Source: Pseudomonas sp. CFII64
Lineage (GTDB): Bacteria > Pseudomonadota > Gammaproteobacteria > Pseudomonadales > Pseudomonadaceae
Direction: 5' to 3'
DNA: 64,000 bases
NCBI RefSeq assembly: GCF_000416235.1
Contig: NZ_ATLO01000028.1
Span: 62,001-126,000 of the forward strand
Shown here: positions 17,789 through 27,383 of the stretch, piece by piece
Numbering within the stretch: position 1 is the stretch's first letter
Layout of the letters: every line of letters begins with the position of its first letter
Notes under the pieces: model-generated
The model's input: only the letters and a program-made list of their open reading frames with translations
Databases searched by the model: none
Told to the model about the DNA's origin: nothing
Program-made: the position numbers and the translations under genes

Positions 17789-18285
17789 TGTCTACCTCGT
17801 AAATGCCCCGAAACCGAAACGCTTGACGCGATGCCGCCAAGGCAAACAGCTCTGACTCTGTGAGTGTCTGTGCCCTTGTGGCTGCGTTAAGACAAATCTG
17901 CGGGCTCGGGGCCGCGTCGGGGAACGTGCTGCCTGATAGAACGCGGGACAGAACGGGGAAGATGGAGCATGAGCAAGGGCTGCTGCATGGGAGGGCCTCT
18001 TATATTTTTATTGTTTTCCTGGCGATGATGGCCCAGGTGTGCGGTTAAAAATGTACTAACCGGTTAATTCGGTCAACATCCAAATAGATTTTTGATGGCG
18101 CGAGCTCTAAAAGCGTGCGATTAACGATCACTTTCAGACGATCGACGTCGATTTTGTGCCTCAGTGCGGGGTGACCGTTCCCGCGCATCATTGTGAGGTA
18201 GCGGCTTTAATTAAAGCTTTCCCTTTTGCGGTCGACGACTACCCATTGAAGAACGGTTTTTATGATCTTGCGAAGGAGCAGCGGC
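17789..18285. promoter_or_regulatory. Divergent intergenic region between TRAP operon and chemoreceptor
   Basis: 497 bases with no supported gene. It must hold promoters for dctQ (minus) and the chemoreceptor (plus). A perfect 10-base palindrome TAACCGGTTA at 18057-18066, in the wider context ACTAACCGGTTAAT, is a candidate operator. No regulator gene is adjacent. Confidence 0.45.
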
Positions 18286-20082
18286 ATGCGGATGTTCAAG
18301 GCTTTGTATGAGTCCATCGAAATGCAATTTTTCGATTCACTCACCAAAAAGCTCTCAAGCCTTTTCCTGCTTGTCGTCGTCAGCGCCCTGCTCTACTGGG
18401 TAGCTTTGAGCATCCGTGCCGATATCGTTCAGCAACTGCGAAATTCGCAGCTGGATGCGACCGTACTGGCCCAGATTGAAGGCAGCCTGAACTCGCTCAA
18501 CCACGCGATTTTGTTCAGCACGTTATTCACGCTGTGCATGGTCAGCTTTCTGGTCTGGTATTTTCGCCACCTGATCGTGCGTCCGGTCACCCATATGACT
18601 CAGGTCCTTGAGGAAATTGCCAGCGGCAGCGGCGACCTGTCCAAAGACCTGCCGCTGCTGACCCATGACGAAATTCGCGGACTGGCCAGCACCTGCAACC
18701 GCTTTCTGGGCAAGCAACGGGAAATCATCAGTACGATCCAGGCCTTGACGGTGCAAATTGCCGTCGAGTCGGCTCGTTCCCTGAAAAACATCAGCGACTC
18801 CAGCGACAGCGCGACCCACCAGGCACGCTTCGCCAAGGAAGTGATGGACCAAAGCAACACGGCGGTGGGCAATATCCAGGAGGTCTCGCAACAGACTCAA
18901 GGGATCTCCAGCACCACGGCCCAGAACCTGAGCATGGCCCGCAACTCTTACGCCGAATTGCTGGAAGTCACCGGCAACATCAGTGAAATCTCCAACAACC
19001 TCAACGAATTCAGCACGCTGGTCTCCGCCTTGAACCAGCGTTCGTCGAGCATCAAATCCATCGTCGGTCTGATCCAGAAGATTTCCTCGCAAACCAACCT
19101 CTTGGCGCTCAACGCTGCGATTGAAGCCGCACGCGCAGGTGAAAGCGGACGCGGTTTCGCGGTTGTTGCGGATGAAGTGCGCACCCTGGCGCAGAATGTC
19201 AGCAAAGCCACTGACGATATCTCCCAGAACATCGATGCCATGCTGCTGGAAGTCGGCTCGACTCATGAGCAAACCGCCCACATCAGCCATAGCGCAAGGG
19301 AAACCCGCAAGGTCGTCGAGCGCGCCTCTGGCCATTTCGAGACCATGATCGGCGACTTCGAGTCCACCAACGGCAAGCTTGCCGACATCGCCGAACACAT
19401 TCAGCAGTTCGCCGAGAGCAATACCGGAATCAACGAGCGCGTCACTCAGATCTATGCCGACAGCCAGTCCATTGATCAGCGCATGGTGCTTTCAGCCACG
19501 GCGACCCGCGACCTGTTAGGCGTTGCCGAACGGGTGCAGACGATGCTCGGCAAATTTGTCCTGGGCCATGGCGCGCTGGACGCGGCGATTACCCGGGCGA
19601 GCGACTGCCGCGATAGCCTTCAGCAGCGCCTGGCGGTGCTGCAACGCGAAGGGCTCAATCTGTTCGACCAGAGTTATAAACTGATCCCCAACACTGATCC
19701 CAAGCAGTACATGACCAGCTACACCGAACGCTTCGCGCAGGTATGTCAGGAAGAATGCGACAAGCTGACCAAGGGCACAAAGGGTGGCAAGGTTTCGTTC
19801 ATCGTCGACAACAAGGGCTATTGCCCGGTCAACAACAGCTGGGTTTCGAAACAGCCAACCGGCGACCACGCCGTCGACCTGCCGGTCTGCCGTAACAAAC
19901 GGATGTTCAGCGACCCGATCGGCCTGCGTGCAGCGAGTAATGAACAGCGCTTCCTGCTCCAGACTTACCTGCGCGACACCGGGGAAATCATGACCGAGAT
20001 CGACGTGCCGTTCTTCTTCGACGGCCGCCATTGGGGCAACCTGCGCATGGGGTTTGATGCGGCGGTGTTGTTGGCAGAGTAA
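18286..20082 (+). CDS. Methyl-accepting chemotaxis protein with C-terminal sensor module
   Basis: 598 residues. Two membrane helices ([18 protein letters not shown] and [17 protein letters not shown]) are separated by only about 35-40 residues, too few for a normal periplasmic ligand domain. A HAMP-like segment follows, then the signalling hairpin with the invariant tip [18 protein letters not shown] and [15 protein letters not shown]. After the signalling domain comes an extra ~150-residue tail with cysteines ([22 protein letters not shown]) ending [16 protein letters not shown], which looks like a PAS/Cache-type sensor in the cytoplasm. The start at 18286 has AAGGAG at ideal spacing; the earlier ATG at 18262 does not. 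It is divergent from the TRAP operon and might report on its substrate. Confidence 0.87.
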   Translation: MRMFKALYESIEMQFFDSLTKKLSSLFLLVVVSALLYWVALSIRADIVQQLRNSQLDATVLAQIEGSLNSLNHAILFSTLFTLCMVSFLVWYFRHLIVRPVTHMTQVLEEIASGSGDLSKDLPLLTHDEIRGLASTCNRFLGKQREIISTIQALTVQIAVESARSLKNISDSSDSATHQARFAKEVMDQSNTAVGNIQEVSQQTQGISSTTAQNLSMARNSYAELLEVTGNISEISNNLNEFSTLVSALNQRSSSIKSIVGLIQKISSQTNLLALNAAIEAARAGESGRGFAVVADEVRTLAQNVSKATDDISQNIDAMLLEVGSTHEQTAHISHSARETRKVVERASGHFETMIGDFESTNGKLADIAEHIQQFAESNTGINERVTQIYADSQSIDQRMVLSATATRDLLGVAERVQTMLGKFVLGHGALDAAITRASDCRDSLQQRLAVLQREGLNLFDQSYKLIPNTDPKQYMTSYTERFAQVCQEECDKLTKGTKGGKVSFIVDNKGYCPVNNSWVSKQPTGDHAVDLPVCRNKRMFSDPIGLRAASNEQRFLLQTYLRDTGEIMTEIDVPFFFDGRHWGNLRMGFDAAVLLAE

Positions 20083-20166
20083 GTACCGTCACCTTGATCG
20101 AGTTCTGTCACCCGTTTGAGCGTAAACCTCTGCCAACCTTGCAGGTGCAACGGGGCTCGGCGTCCT

Positions 20167-20937
20167 TCAGCGTATTTCGTTGACGTACATGAAGTGCTCG
20201 GTGCTGACACGCTGGTGGGTCATCATTACCGGCGTTGCAGACTGATCGAAAGATACTGCATCGATAATCATCACCGCATGGGGCGCAGTCAGCTCCAGCA
20301 GGCGGCAATCCTCGGCATTGGCCAATCCCGCAGTCAACTGCTCGCGTACTGCGGCTACACGCAGACCGTATTGGTCAAGCAGATAGCGATAAAGCAGTTC
20401 CGGCAGCTCGTCTGGCCCTGGGAAGTCCGGAACCTTGCTGGCTACCACGGTGAAACGCTCGTGCATTGCAGCTACGCCATCGATGCTACGCAACCGGTGC
20501 AGACGATAAACCGGGCCACCCTCTTCGATCAGCAACTTCTCGGCGTCCAACGCAGTGGCCTCGCCGAGTTGGTAGTCGAGTAAGGCGGTGCGCGACTTCA
20601 GCAATGCACCTTCCTTATTGTGCAAACGGAAATACTGGAAGAAGTAACGCAAGTTATGCAGCGGTGCCCAGCCGGTAACCACGGTGCCTGTCTTGCGGCG
20701 GCGCATCAGCATCCCTTCGGACACCAGTTCGGCCAATGCGCGGCGGATGGTTCCGACTGACACGCCGAAATCAGCCGCCAATGCATTTTCACTGGGGATC
20801 ACGGTTCCGCTGGTCCATTCGCCGAGCAGGATCGCCTCAGAAATATGCCGTTTGACCACCTCATAAAGCGGCGCGCTGTCGTTCTCGCTCAACCTCGAGA
20901 AATTCCCGGTTGCGAGCGGCGAATTGCTATCTGTCAT
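20167..20937 (-). CDS. GntR-family regulator, HutC/UTRA subgroup
   Basis: 256 residues: an N-terminal winged helix (ALAADFGVSVGTIRRALAELVSEGML, about residues 55-80) and a C-terminal UTRA effector domain (LRYFFQYFRL, YRLHRLRSIDGVAAMHERFTV, ending VMMTHQRVSTEHFMY). Such proteins normally repress adjacent uptake or catabolic genes. It is divergent from the M20 peptidase that heads the peptide-uptake operon; only 69 bases separate the starts, and that DNA contains the AT-rich near-repeat ACTATAAACTATATAG at 20972-20987, a possible operator. AAGGA precedes the start. Confidence 0.87.
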   Translation of the reverse strand: MTDSNSPLATGNFSRLSENDSAPLYEVVKRHISEAILLGEWTSGTVIPSENALAADFGVSVGTIRRALAELVSEGMLMRRRKTGTVVTGWAPLHNLRYFFQYFRLHNKEGALLKSRTALLDYQLGEATALDAEKLLIEEGGPVYRLHRLRSIDGVAAMHERFTVVASKVPDFPGPDELPELLYRYLLDQYGLRVAAVREQLTAGLANAEDCRLLELTAPHAVMIIDAVSFDQSATPVMMTHQRVSTEHFMYVNEIR

Positions 20938-20971
20938 CTTTTTTCCTTGACGAGCCGTGCGTGGATACTTA

Positions 20972-20987
20972 ACTATAAACTATATAG
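20972..20987. promoter_or_regulatory. Candidate GntR operator/promoter
   Basis: ACTATAAACTATATAG in the 69-base divergent gap contains a direct ACTATA repeat and the inverted halves CTATA and TATAG. Its position between regulator and target fits an operator for the HutC-type regulator; the assignment rests on position and symmetry only. Confidence 0.35.
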
Positions 20988-21006
20988 AAATACATCGAGA
21001 GCAAAA

Positions 21007-22299
21007 ATGACGACGAATGCGACGCTGAAACAGGCACTCGAGTCGATCGAGGCGGATCATGATTCGCTAATCAATGATCTGCAACGAATGATCGCTGTGG
21101 ATACCTGTTTTCCGCCTGGGGCGGGCTACGGCGCCTTTGCCGACCTCATGGATGAACTGGTCACTGCGCTGGGGATGAATACCCGGCGCGTCAATGTGCC
21201 CGAGGTGCTATGGCAGACCCGCAGCGGCGAAGCCTATGGCGAACGCGTCAACCTTGTTGCCCGCCAGCCCGGTGATCAGGAAGTCTGCAGCCTTTATTTC
21301 CACACCGACACCGTGCCGCCGGGCGATGGCTGGACTCACCCGCCGCTGCAACTGACCGAGGTCGAGGGCAAACTGATCGGGCGTGGCACCGCTGACATGA
21401 AAGGCAGCATCGCCTCCACCCTCGCCGCCTTGCGCGCGGCACAGCGTTTCAACCTGCCGCTGCGCTATTGCCCATCGCTACTGCTGTGTACTGACGAAGA
21501 AGGCGGTCTGTACCCCGGCATCCGTTATCTGGCTGAACAGCAGTTGGTAGAGGGCCATATTCTCAGCTTCAACGGTGGCGCGGCGCCACGCATCTGGGCG
21601 GGTTGCTTCGGCAGCATTGATCTGAAGATTACTGTCAAAGGTCGCTCCTCTCATTCGGGTGAACCGGTCAACGCAATCAATGCCATCGAACAAAGCCTGC
21701 CACTGCTGAATGCGCTGCACGGTCTTAAACTCGAAGTACAAAAACGGGCCTGGCCGATGCCCGCACCGCCTCACTACAACGGTGCCCCGCTGATTTCACG
21801 CATGACTCTGGCCGCAGCGCACGGTGGCAGCAAGGGATCAACCGTGCCGGCGCAGTTCGAGATCCTGATCAATCGTCGTTACGCACCTCAGGAGCCATAC
21901 GAACAGGTCATGGCCGAACTGCAAAACTGCATTGATACCGCCATGGCGGATAGCGAAGCGTTGTGCGTCGAGCATGAAGTGATTGGCCATCTGGCGCCGG
22001 TTGCCGACCCGACAGGTCCACACTGGCCACGCTGGCAGGCCGCTTTGGGTGTTGGTTTTGGTTTCACCCCGGAGCAGTTTCAGTGCTACGGCTCGTCGAG
22101 CAGCTCGGACATGGGCTGGGTACAGCAAGCGGGGATCCAGGAGATTTTGCTGGGTGGGCTGATCCGCCCGGAAAGCCGAATCCATGCCGCCGATGAATAC
22201 ACCACGCGCAGCGACCTGATCGCTTTGGCGCAATCGATCCTGGCTTATCTGGCGGCTGATTTCATTCCGACAGTGCCCGCTAACGCGCCAACTGACTGA
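21007..22299 (+). CDS. M20-family metallopeptidase/deacylase (ArgE/DapE type)
   Basis: 430 residues. The di-zinc site motifs are present: FHTDTVPPGDGW (first metal His/Asp), GRGTADMKGSIAS (bridging Asp), CTDEEGGL (catalytic Glu-Glu) and the terminal HAADEYT. The lid/dimerisation domain lies around KGRSSHSGEPVNA. It would hydrolyse an N-acyl amino acid or a small peptide in the cytoplasm. The start at 21007 is chosen because upstream sequence overlaps the divergent regulator. It heads the operon and a second M20 enzyme ends the import part, which suggests that the imported substrate is cut by two hydrolases. Confidence 0.85.
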   Translation: MTTNATLKQALESIEADHDSLINDLQRMIAVDTCFPPGAGYGAFADLMDELVTALGMNTRRVNVPEVLWQTRSGEAYGERVNLVARQPGDQEVCSLYFHTDTVPPGDGWTHPPLQLTEVEGKLIGRGTADMKGSIASTLAALRAAQRFNLPLRYCPSLLLCTDEEGGLYPGIRYLAEQQLVEGHILSFNGGAAPRIWAGCFGSIDLKITVKGRSSHSGEPVNAINAIEQSLPLLNALHGLKLEVQKRAWPMPAPPHYNGAPLISRMTLAAAHGGSKGSTVPAQFEILINRRYAPQEPYEQVMAELQNCIDTAMADSEALCVEHEVIGHLAPVADPTGPHWPRWQAALGVGFGFTPEQFQCYGSSSSSDMGWVQQAGIQEILLGGLIRPESRIHAADEYTTRSDLIALAQSILAYLAADFIPTVPANAPTD

Positions 22300-22391
22300 A
22301 CACTGGAAACACCGAAGATCGGCATCAAGACTGGTTATCGGCTTTTTATCTGGCTGCCCTACGCCCACTCATTGCAAAGTGAAGTATCGCC

Positions 22392-23963
22392 ATGACTACA
22401 GTTTTCAGACTCAACCGCCGTCGTTTCCTGACCACCTCCGCCATTGTGACGGGCGCTGCCATGCTGCCGTTTTCCGGCACGCTTTGGGCTGCCGCTTCCG
22501 CTCGCAAAGGTGGCACGCTGCGCATCAGCGTCGACCAGGCGGTAGGCATGCTTAACCCGCTGCTGGCGAGGGTCAACCCCGAGTATCTGCTCAGCGAGCT
22601 GCTCTATAACGGCCTGACCCGCCTGAGTCAGGACATGCAGGCCGAACCGGATCTTGCGCAGTCCTGGATCCATAACGACACCCTCACCGAATGGACCTTC
22701 ACGCTGCGCAGCAACCTGCGATTCCACGATGGCAGCGCCTGCACCGCCAAGGACGTCGCCGCGAGCCTGCAAGCGATCCTTGACCCGAAAACCGCTTCGC
22801 CCGGCTTACGCAACATCGGCCCGATTCAAACTGTCGAGGCCCTGGATGACTTGCGCGTCAAGCTGACCACCAGCGCCCCATATGCCGACCTGCCAGTGAG
22901 CCTGGCCTACCCGGACGCCAAGATCGTCCCGGCGGCTATTTTGCAAGGCGACCTTTCTCGATTGTCCCGCGAGGCAGTAGGCACCGGTCCATTCAAACTG
23001 GTGTCGTTCGAGCCGGAACGCATGGTCGTGGTTGCCCGCAACGAACACTTCTACGACCCGCAACGTCCGCATCTGGAGCGCATTGAAATCCGGGTCTACC
23101 CCGATCCTTCTTCGGAAAGCTCGGCGCTGATGTCCGGCGACATCGACCTGATGCTTTCGGCTCAGGCCACCGAGTTCAGCCGTCTCAGCGGCGCTAGCGG
23201 CGTAAAGGGCCTGCGCGTCGCGTCCGGACAGTTCCTGAATATCAACATGGCGTGCGACCAGCCACCGTTCAACGACGTTCGTGTTCGCCAGGCGCTGTCC
23301 CTGTGCGTCGACCGCGCCGCCCTCGTGGACTTTGTCGCTGAGGGTTTTGGTACCCCCGGCAACGACACGCCGCTCAATGCCGCTTACCGCTATTACACCG
23401 ATATCGCATTGCGAGAGGCCAATATCGAGCAGGCGAAAAAATTGCTCGCCGACGCCGGTTACCCGAACGGTCTGGACATTACCCTGGTTGCCTCGGATAA
23501 GCCGTCGACCCGAACACAGCTGGGCATAGCCGTACGCGAAATGGCCAAACCTGCCGGTTTCAATATCAACGTCGCCACCATGGCCAACAGCACTTACCTG
23601 GATCAGGTCTGGAAGAAGGGCAACTTCTACGTGGGTTTCTACAACATGCAGCCCTCGGCCGACGCCGTGTTCTCGCTGCTGTACACGTCGAACGCTGCCT
23701 GGAACGAAACCCGCTGGAACAACGCCGAGTTCGACACCGCCGTAGCCGCCGCCCGTGGCACCGACGACCCGGTCAAGCGCGCGGCACTGTACGCCACTGC
23801 GCAAAAGCTGATGCACGAGCAGGTTCCGTCGCTGATCCCGACCTTCTTCGACGTACTGGCCGCCCAGCGCAACTACGTGCAGGGCTACCAACTGCACCCG
23901 CGCGGCGCGGTATTCCGTCTGGATCAGGCCTGGCTGGACGACAGCGCGCCGAAGCGTGGATGA
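22392..23963 (+). CDS. ABC importer solute-binding protein, peptide/opine type (SBP_bac_5)
   Basis: 523 residues with a twin-arginine signal (RLNRRRFLTTS then a hydrophobic stretch to WAAASA), suggesting Tat export in folded form. The mature part carries the family-5 signatures: YNGLTRL, DLAQSWI, FTLRSNLRFHDGS, AVGTGPFKL, and the lobe-hinge segment NDVRVRQALSLCVDR. It binds peptides or peptide-like acylated amino acids for the two permeases that follow. 92 bases separate it from the M20 gene; the downstream permease starts 15 bases after its stop. Confidence 0.9.
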   Translation: MTTVFRLNRRRFLTTSAIVTGAAMLPFSGTLWAAASARKGGTLRISVDQAVGMLNPLLARVNPEYLLSELLYNGLTRLSQDMQAEPDLAQSWIHNDTLTEWTFTLRSNLRFHDGSACTAKDVAASLQAILDPKTASPGLRNIGPIQTVEALDDLRVKLTTSAPYADLPVSLAYPDAKIVPAAILQGDLSRLSREAVGTGPFKLVSFEPERMVVVARNEHFYDPQRPHLERIEIRVYPDPSSESSALMSGDIDLMLSAQATEFSRLSGASGVKGLRVASGQFLNINMACDQPPFNDVRVRQALSLCVDRAALVDFVAEGFGTPGNDTPLNAAYRYYTDIALREANIEQAKKLLADAGYPNGLDITLVASDKPSTRTQLGIAVREMAKPAGFNINVATMANSTYLDQVWKKGNFYVGFYNMQPSADAVFSLLYTSNAAWNETRWNNAEFDTAVAAARGTDDPVKRAALYATAQKLMHEQVPSLIPTFFDVLAAQRNYVQGYQLHPRGAVFRLDQAWLDDSAPKRG

Positions 23964-23978
23964 ACCGAGGATAAACCT

Positions 23979-24926
23979 GTGACTGCTGCTTATCTGACCA
24001 AGCGTTTGCTGTTGGTCGTGTACACCCTGCTGATCGTTTCATTGCTGGTCTTTGCCATCACACAGTTGTTACCGGCGGATGCTGCGGTGACGTTATTGGG
24101 TCAGAGTGCCACTCCCGAGGCATTGGCCGCCCTGCGCGCCAACCTCGGTCTCGATCAGCCCGCGTGGCTGCAATTCAGCCATTGGCTGATGGCGGTACTG
24201 CAAGGCGATCTGGGTGTGTCGATGCGCAATGGCCAGCCGGTACTTGGCTCGCTGGTTGATGCGCTGGGCCGCTCATTGTTGCTGGCGAGCTGCTCCTTGC
24301 TGCTGATGCTGGCGGTAGCGATTCCCCTGGGGATCATCGCCGCTGTGCGTCGGGGTCGTCCGGTGGACCTGATCATCGGCGTGTTGTCGTATATCGGCGT
24401 GTCGTTACCGGAGTTCGTCACCGCCACGCTGCTGATTCTGCTCTTTGCAGATGTCTGGCAACTACTTCCGGCTACAGGCTACGTGCCACTTGGCGACAAC
24501 TTTGTCGAAGGCATCCGCCACCTGATTCTGCCGACTCTCACGGTGTCGATGATCATGGTCGCCCACGTCTCGCGAATGGTGCGCTCGGAAATGATCGACG
24601 TGCTGGAGACTGACTACATTCGAGCCGCACGCCTCAAGGGCCTGTCGCGGCGCCGGGTGTTGCTTCGCCATGCGCTACGCAACGGCCTGCTGCCCACCAT
24701 CACTATCGTCGCCCTGGACGTCGGTTACCTGTTGGGCGGCATCGTTGTGGTCGAGGAGATTTTCAACATCCCCGGCATTGGCCGCGAACTGCTGGTGGCT
24801 GTCGCCGCTCGCGACTTGCCGGCGATTCAGGGTGGTGTGCTGATCCTTGCCGCTACTTATTGCGTGGTCAACTTCGTGGCTGACCTGACCTATGCCTATC
24901 TCGACCGGCGGATTCAATATGCGTGA
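23979..24926 (+). CDS. ABC importer permease (DppB type)
   Basis: 315 residues, six membrane helices, with the binding-protein-dependent permease (EAA) loop RAARLKGLSRRRVLLRHALRN and the family N-terminus LTKRLLLVVYTLLIVS. It uses a GTG start at 23979, chosen for its closeness to the upstream stop and the GAGG site. Its stop overlaps the start of the next permease (ATGCGTGA), a typical coupled pair. Confidence 0.9.
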   Translation: MTAAYLTKRLLLVVYTLLIVSLLVFAITQLLPADAAVTLLGQSATPEALAALRANLGLDQPAWLQFSHWLMAVLQGDLGVSMRNGQPVLGSLVDALGRSLLLASCSLLLMLAVAIPLGIIAAVRRGRPVDLIIGVLSYIGVSLPEFVTATLLILLFADVWQLLPATGYVPLGDNFVEGIRHLILPTLTVSMIMVAHVSRMVRSEMIDVLETDYIRAARLKGLSRRRVLLRHALRNGLLPTITIVALDVGYLLGGIVVVEEIFNIPGIGRELLVAVAARDLPAIQGGVLILAATYCVVNFVADLTYAYLDRRIQYA

Positions 24927-25752
24927 TATTTTCTACCGCTTACTGGGTACTCCCCAGGGCCTGCTGGGCAGTCTGATCCTGATGCTGGCCGTGGTGCTGG
25001 TGTTTGCGGGACCGGCTCTGGCACCGTTTGACCCGGAAGCCATTTCGATCCTCGCGCGTTACAAGGCGCCGAGTCTGTTGCACTGGCTGGGCACCGACCA
25101 ACTGGGCCGCGACATCCTTAGCCGTCTACTGATCGGTGCCCGTGCGACGATCTCGCTGTCGGTACTGGCCACCGCGATGGCGATGCTCATCGGTGCTTTG
25201 CTCGGCACTGTCAGCGGCTACCTCGGAGGGCGCATCGACGAAGCATTGATGCGTACCCTTGATGCGGTGATGTCCATCCCTACCCTGCTTTTCGCCCTGC
25301 TGATCGTCAGCACGCTTGGCAGGAGCGATTTCAACGCGGTACTGGCGATCACTATTGCTTTCGTTCCCGGCATGGCCCGCATCGCCCGTAGTGTCGCCCT
25401 CGCCGCCCGTCGTCAGGATTACGTCAATGCGGCCATCGCCCGTGGCGAATCGACGGCCTACATCGTGGTGCGCGAGATGCTGCCTAATATCGTCGCGCCA
25501 ATCATCGTCGAAGCGACCATCCGCGTAGCCTTCGCCATCATGCTGTTCGCCACCCTCAGTTTCCTGGGACTGGGCGCACAACCGCCGCAGTCGGAGTGGG
25601 GCTTGATGGTCGCCGAAGCGCGGCGCTATTTCTTTCAGGCTCCGTGGATGATGCTCATGCCGGGGTTGGCTATCGCCATCGTCGCAATCGGCTTCAATCT
25701 GTTGGGTGATGGCTTGCGCGATGCCCTCAATCCAAAGGGACATCGCTCATGA
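24919..25752 (+). CDS. ABC importer permease (DppC type)
   Basis: 277 residues with six membrane helices. It carries the DppC N-terminal signature HWLGTDQLGRDILSRLLIGAR and the EAA loop AAIARGESTAYIVVREMLPN. It pairs with the upstream DppB-type permease. The start at 24919 overlaps the upstream stop by eight bases; an in-frame ATG nine codons earlier lies further inside the neighbour. Its stop overlaps the ATPase start (ATGA at 25749-25752). Confidence 0.9.
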   Translation: MRDIFYRLLGTPQGLLGSLILMLAVVLVFAGPALAPFDPEAISILARYKAPSLLHWLGTDQLGRDILSRLLIGARATISLSVLATAMAMLIGALLGTVSGYLGGRIDEALMRTLDAVMSIPTLLFALLIVSTLGRSDFNAVLAITIAFVPGMARIARSVALAARRQDYVNAAIARGESTAYIVVREMLPNIVAPIIVEATIRVAFAIMLFATLSFLGLGAQPPQSEWGLMVAEARRYFFQAPWMMLMPGLAIAIVAIGFNLLGDGLRDALNPKGHRS

Positions 25753-27383
25753 ATACAGTCTTGAAAGTGGCTGATTACAGCCTCGATTACCAATTGCCCA
25801 GCGGCGCCCTGCACGTCCTGCAAAACATCGATTTCAGCGTCGCTGCCGGCGAAGTGGTCGGTCTGGTTGGCGAGTCCGGCTCGGGCAAGACCACCCTTGG
25901 CTGGGCAATCATGCGTTATCTGGCCGGAAACGCCCGGGAAATCGGCGGCAGCATCAGCCTGCAAGGCGAAAACCTGCTGCAAATGCCCCCGCGTCAGATA
26001 GCAAAACTGCGCGGGGGGCGTTTGGGGATGATCTTTCAGGACCCCAGCGCTTCGCTGAATCCAACGCTAAGCCTCGGCGAACAAGTCGTCGAAGTCCTCA
26101 CCCGTCATCGGGATCTGGGTTATCGCGAGGCCTGGGCCTTGGGCGAACAGTTGCTTGCCGATGTGGACCTTAAAGACCCGGCGGCAATGATGAAGCGCTT
26201 TCCCCATGAGGCCTCGGGGGGGGAAAAACAACGCGTGCTGATTGCTACCGCCTTCGCTTGTCGCCCGCAGTGTTTGATTTTCGATGAGCCGACTACCGCG
26301 CTCGACGTGATCAGCTCGGCGCAGATCCTGCAATTGTTCCGTCGTCTGCGCGAAGAAACGGGCGTTGCTTCTTTATATATTTCCCATGATCTGGCGTTGG
26401 TATCGCGAGTCGCGGATCGGGTTTGCGTGCTCAACCAGGGACGCATCGTCGAGCAGGCGCGCGGCGGGCGTATTTTTAGCGCACCGAGCGACCCTTATAC
26501 GCAACGTCTGGTGGCTGCGGTGCCTGCCGCCGACAAGCGTCTGCTGGATGAAAAAAGACCTGTCGGGCCCGCTCTGCTGCAAGTCTGCGATCTTAATGTG
26601 CGATATGGACGCCCGGGCATGCTGGACAGTCTTTTGAGGCGCAAGTCTGTGCCGTCCATGGGTGCTCGCGACATGAACCTGAGCATGGTGCGCGGGGAGA
26701 TTCTTGGCATTATCGGCGAATCCGGATCAGGTAAATCCACCCTGGCCAAGGCCCTGACCGGTTTGACGCCGTTCACCGGTGCGGTGTATTTCGATGGCGC
26801 ACCGATCTCCGGCCCTGCGCAGATGGATCGCGACTACCGGCGCAAGGTGCAAATCATCTTTCAGCACCCGGATGCGTCGCTTAATCCACGGCAGACGATT
26901 GGCCAGATTCTTTCCCGGCCATTGCGCCTGTATGGCCTGACGGAGGGCGAATCCGAAGCGGAGGCCATCGCTCGTCTGCTGCGCGAAGTGCGTTTGCCAG
27001 AAGACTTTGCCAGTCGCTTTCCCCACGAGTTGTCAGGTGGACAAAAGCAACGTGTCGCCATCGCCCGCGCTTTTGCCGCCCGCCCGGAACTGGTGATCTG
27101 CGATGAAATTACCGCTGCATTGGACGTTTCGGTACAGGCTACGGTCATCGAGCTTTTACTGGAACTTCGACGCCAGCACGGCACCGCGTACCTGTTCATT
27201 ACTCATGACCTCAACCTGATCCGGCAGATCGCCCACCGTATTGCCGTGATGTACCGCGGCGATCTGCTGGAAATTCTGCCCGCCGTGGACATGGCCGCTC
27301 AGGCGACCCACCCCTATACCCGCGCCCTGCTCGACGCAGTGCCGCAGCCTTTGAATGAATTGGAGTCCCTTGATGACGCCTGA
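25749..27383 (+). CDS. ABC importer ATPase, DppD-DppF fusion
   Basis: 544 residues with two complete nucleotide-binding domains in one chain. The first has Walker A GESGSGKTT, signature ASGGEKQRV and Walker B CLIFDEPTTALD. The second has Walker A GESGSGKST, signature LSGGQKQRV and Walker B LVICDEITAALD (Ile where Pro is usual). Each is followed by the usual peptide-transporter tail (SDPYTQRLVAAVP and THPYTRALLDAVP). It energises both permeases, so one polypeptide serves as the heterodimeric ATPase. Confidence 0.92.
   Translation: MNTVLKVADYSLDYQLPSGALHVLQNIDFSVAAGEVVGLVGESGSGKTTLGWAIMRYLAGNAREIGGSISLQGENLLQMPPRQIAKLRGGRLGMIFQDPSASLNPTLSLGEQVVEVLTRHRDLGYREAWALGEQLLADVDLKDPAAMMKRFPHEASGGEKQRVLIATAFACRPQCLIFDEPTTALDVISSAQILQLFRRLREETGVASLYISHDLALVSRVADRVCVLNQGRIVEQARGGRIFSAPSDPYTQRLVAAVPAADKRLLDEKRPVGPALLQVCDLNVRYGRPGMLDSLLRRKSVPSMGARDMNLSMVRGEILGIIGESGSGKSTLAKALTGLTPFTGAVYFDGAPISGPAQMDRDYRRKVQIIFQHPDASLNPRQTIGQILSRPLRLYGLTEGESEAEAIARLLREVRLPEDFASRFPHELSGGQKQRVAIARAFAARPELVICDEITAALDVSVQATVIELLLELRRQHGTAYLFITHDLNLIRQIAHRIAVMYRGDLLEILPAVDMAAQATHPYTRALLDAVPQPLNELESLDDA

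Noticed and set aside
22806..23897. 363-codon open frame on the minus strand
   Set aside because: It is antisense to the ABC solute-binding protein, rich in Val/Gly/His/Arg, with no motif or ribosome site.
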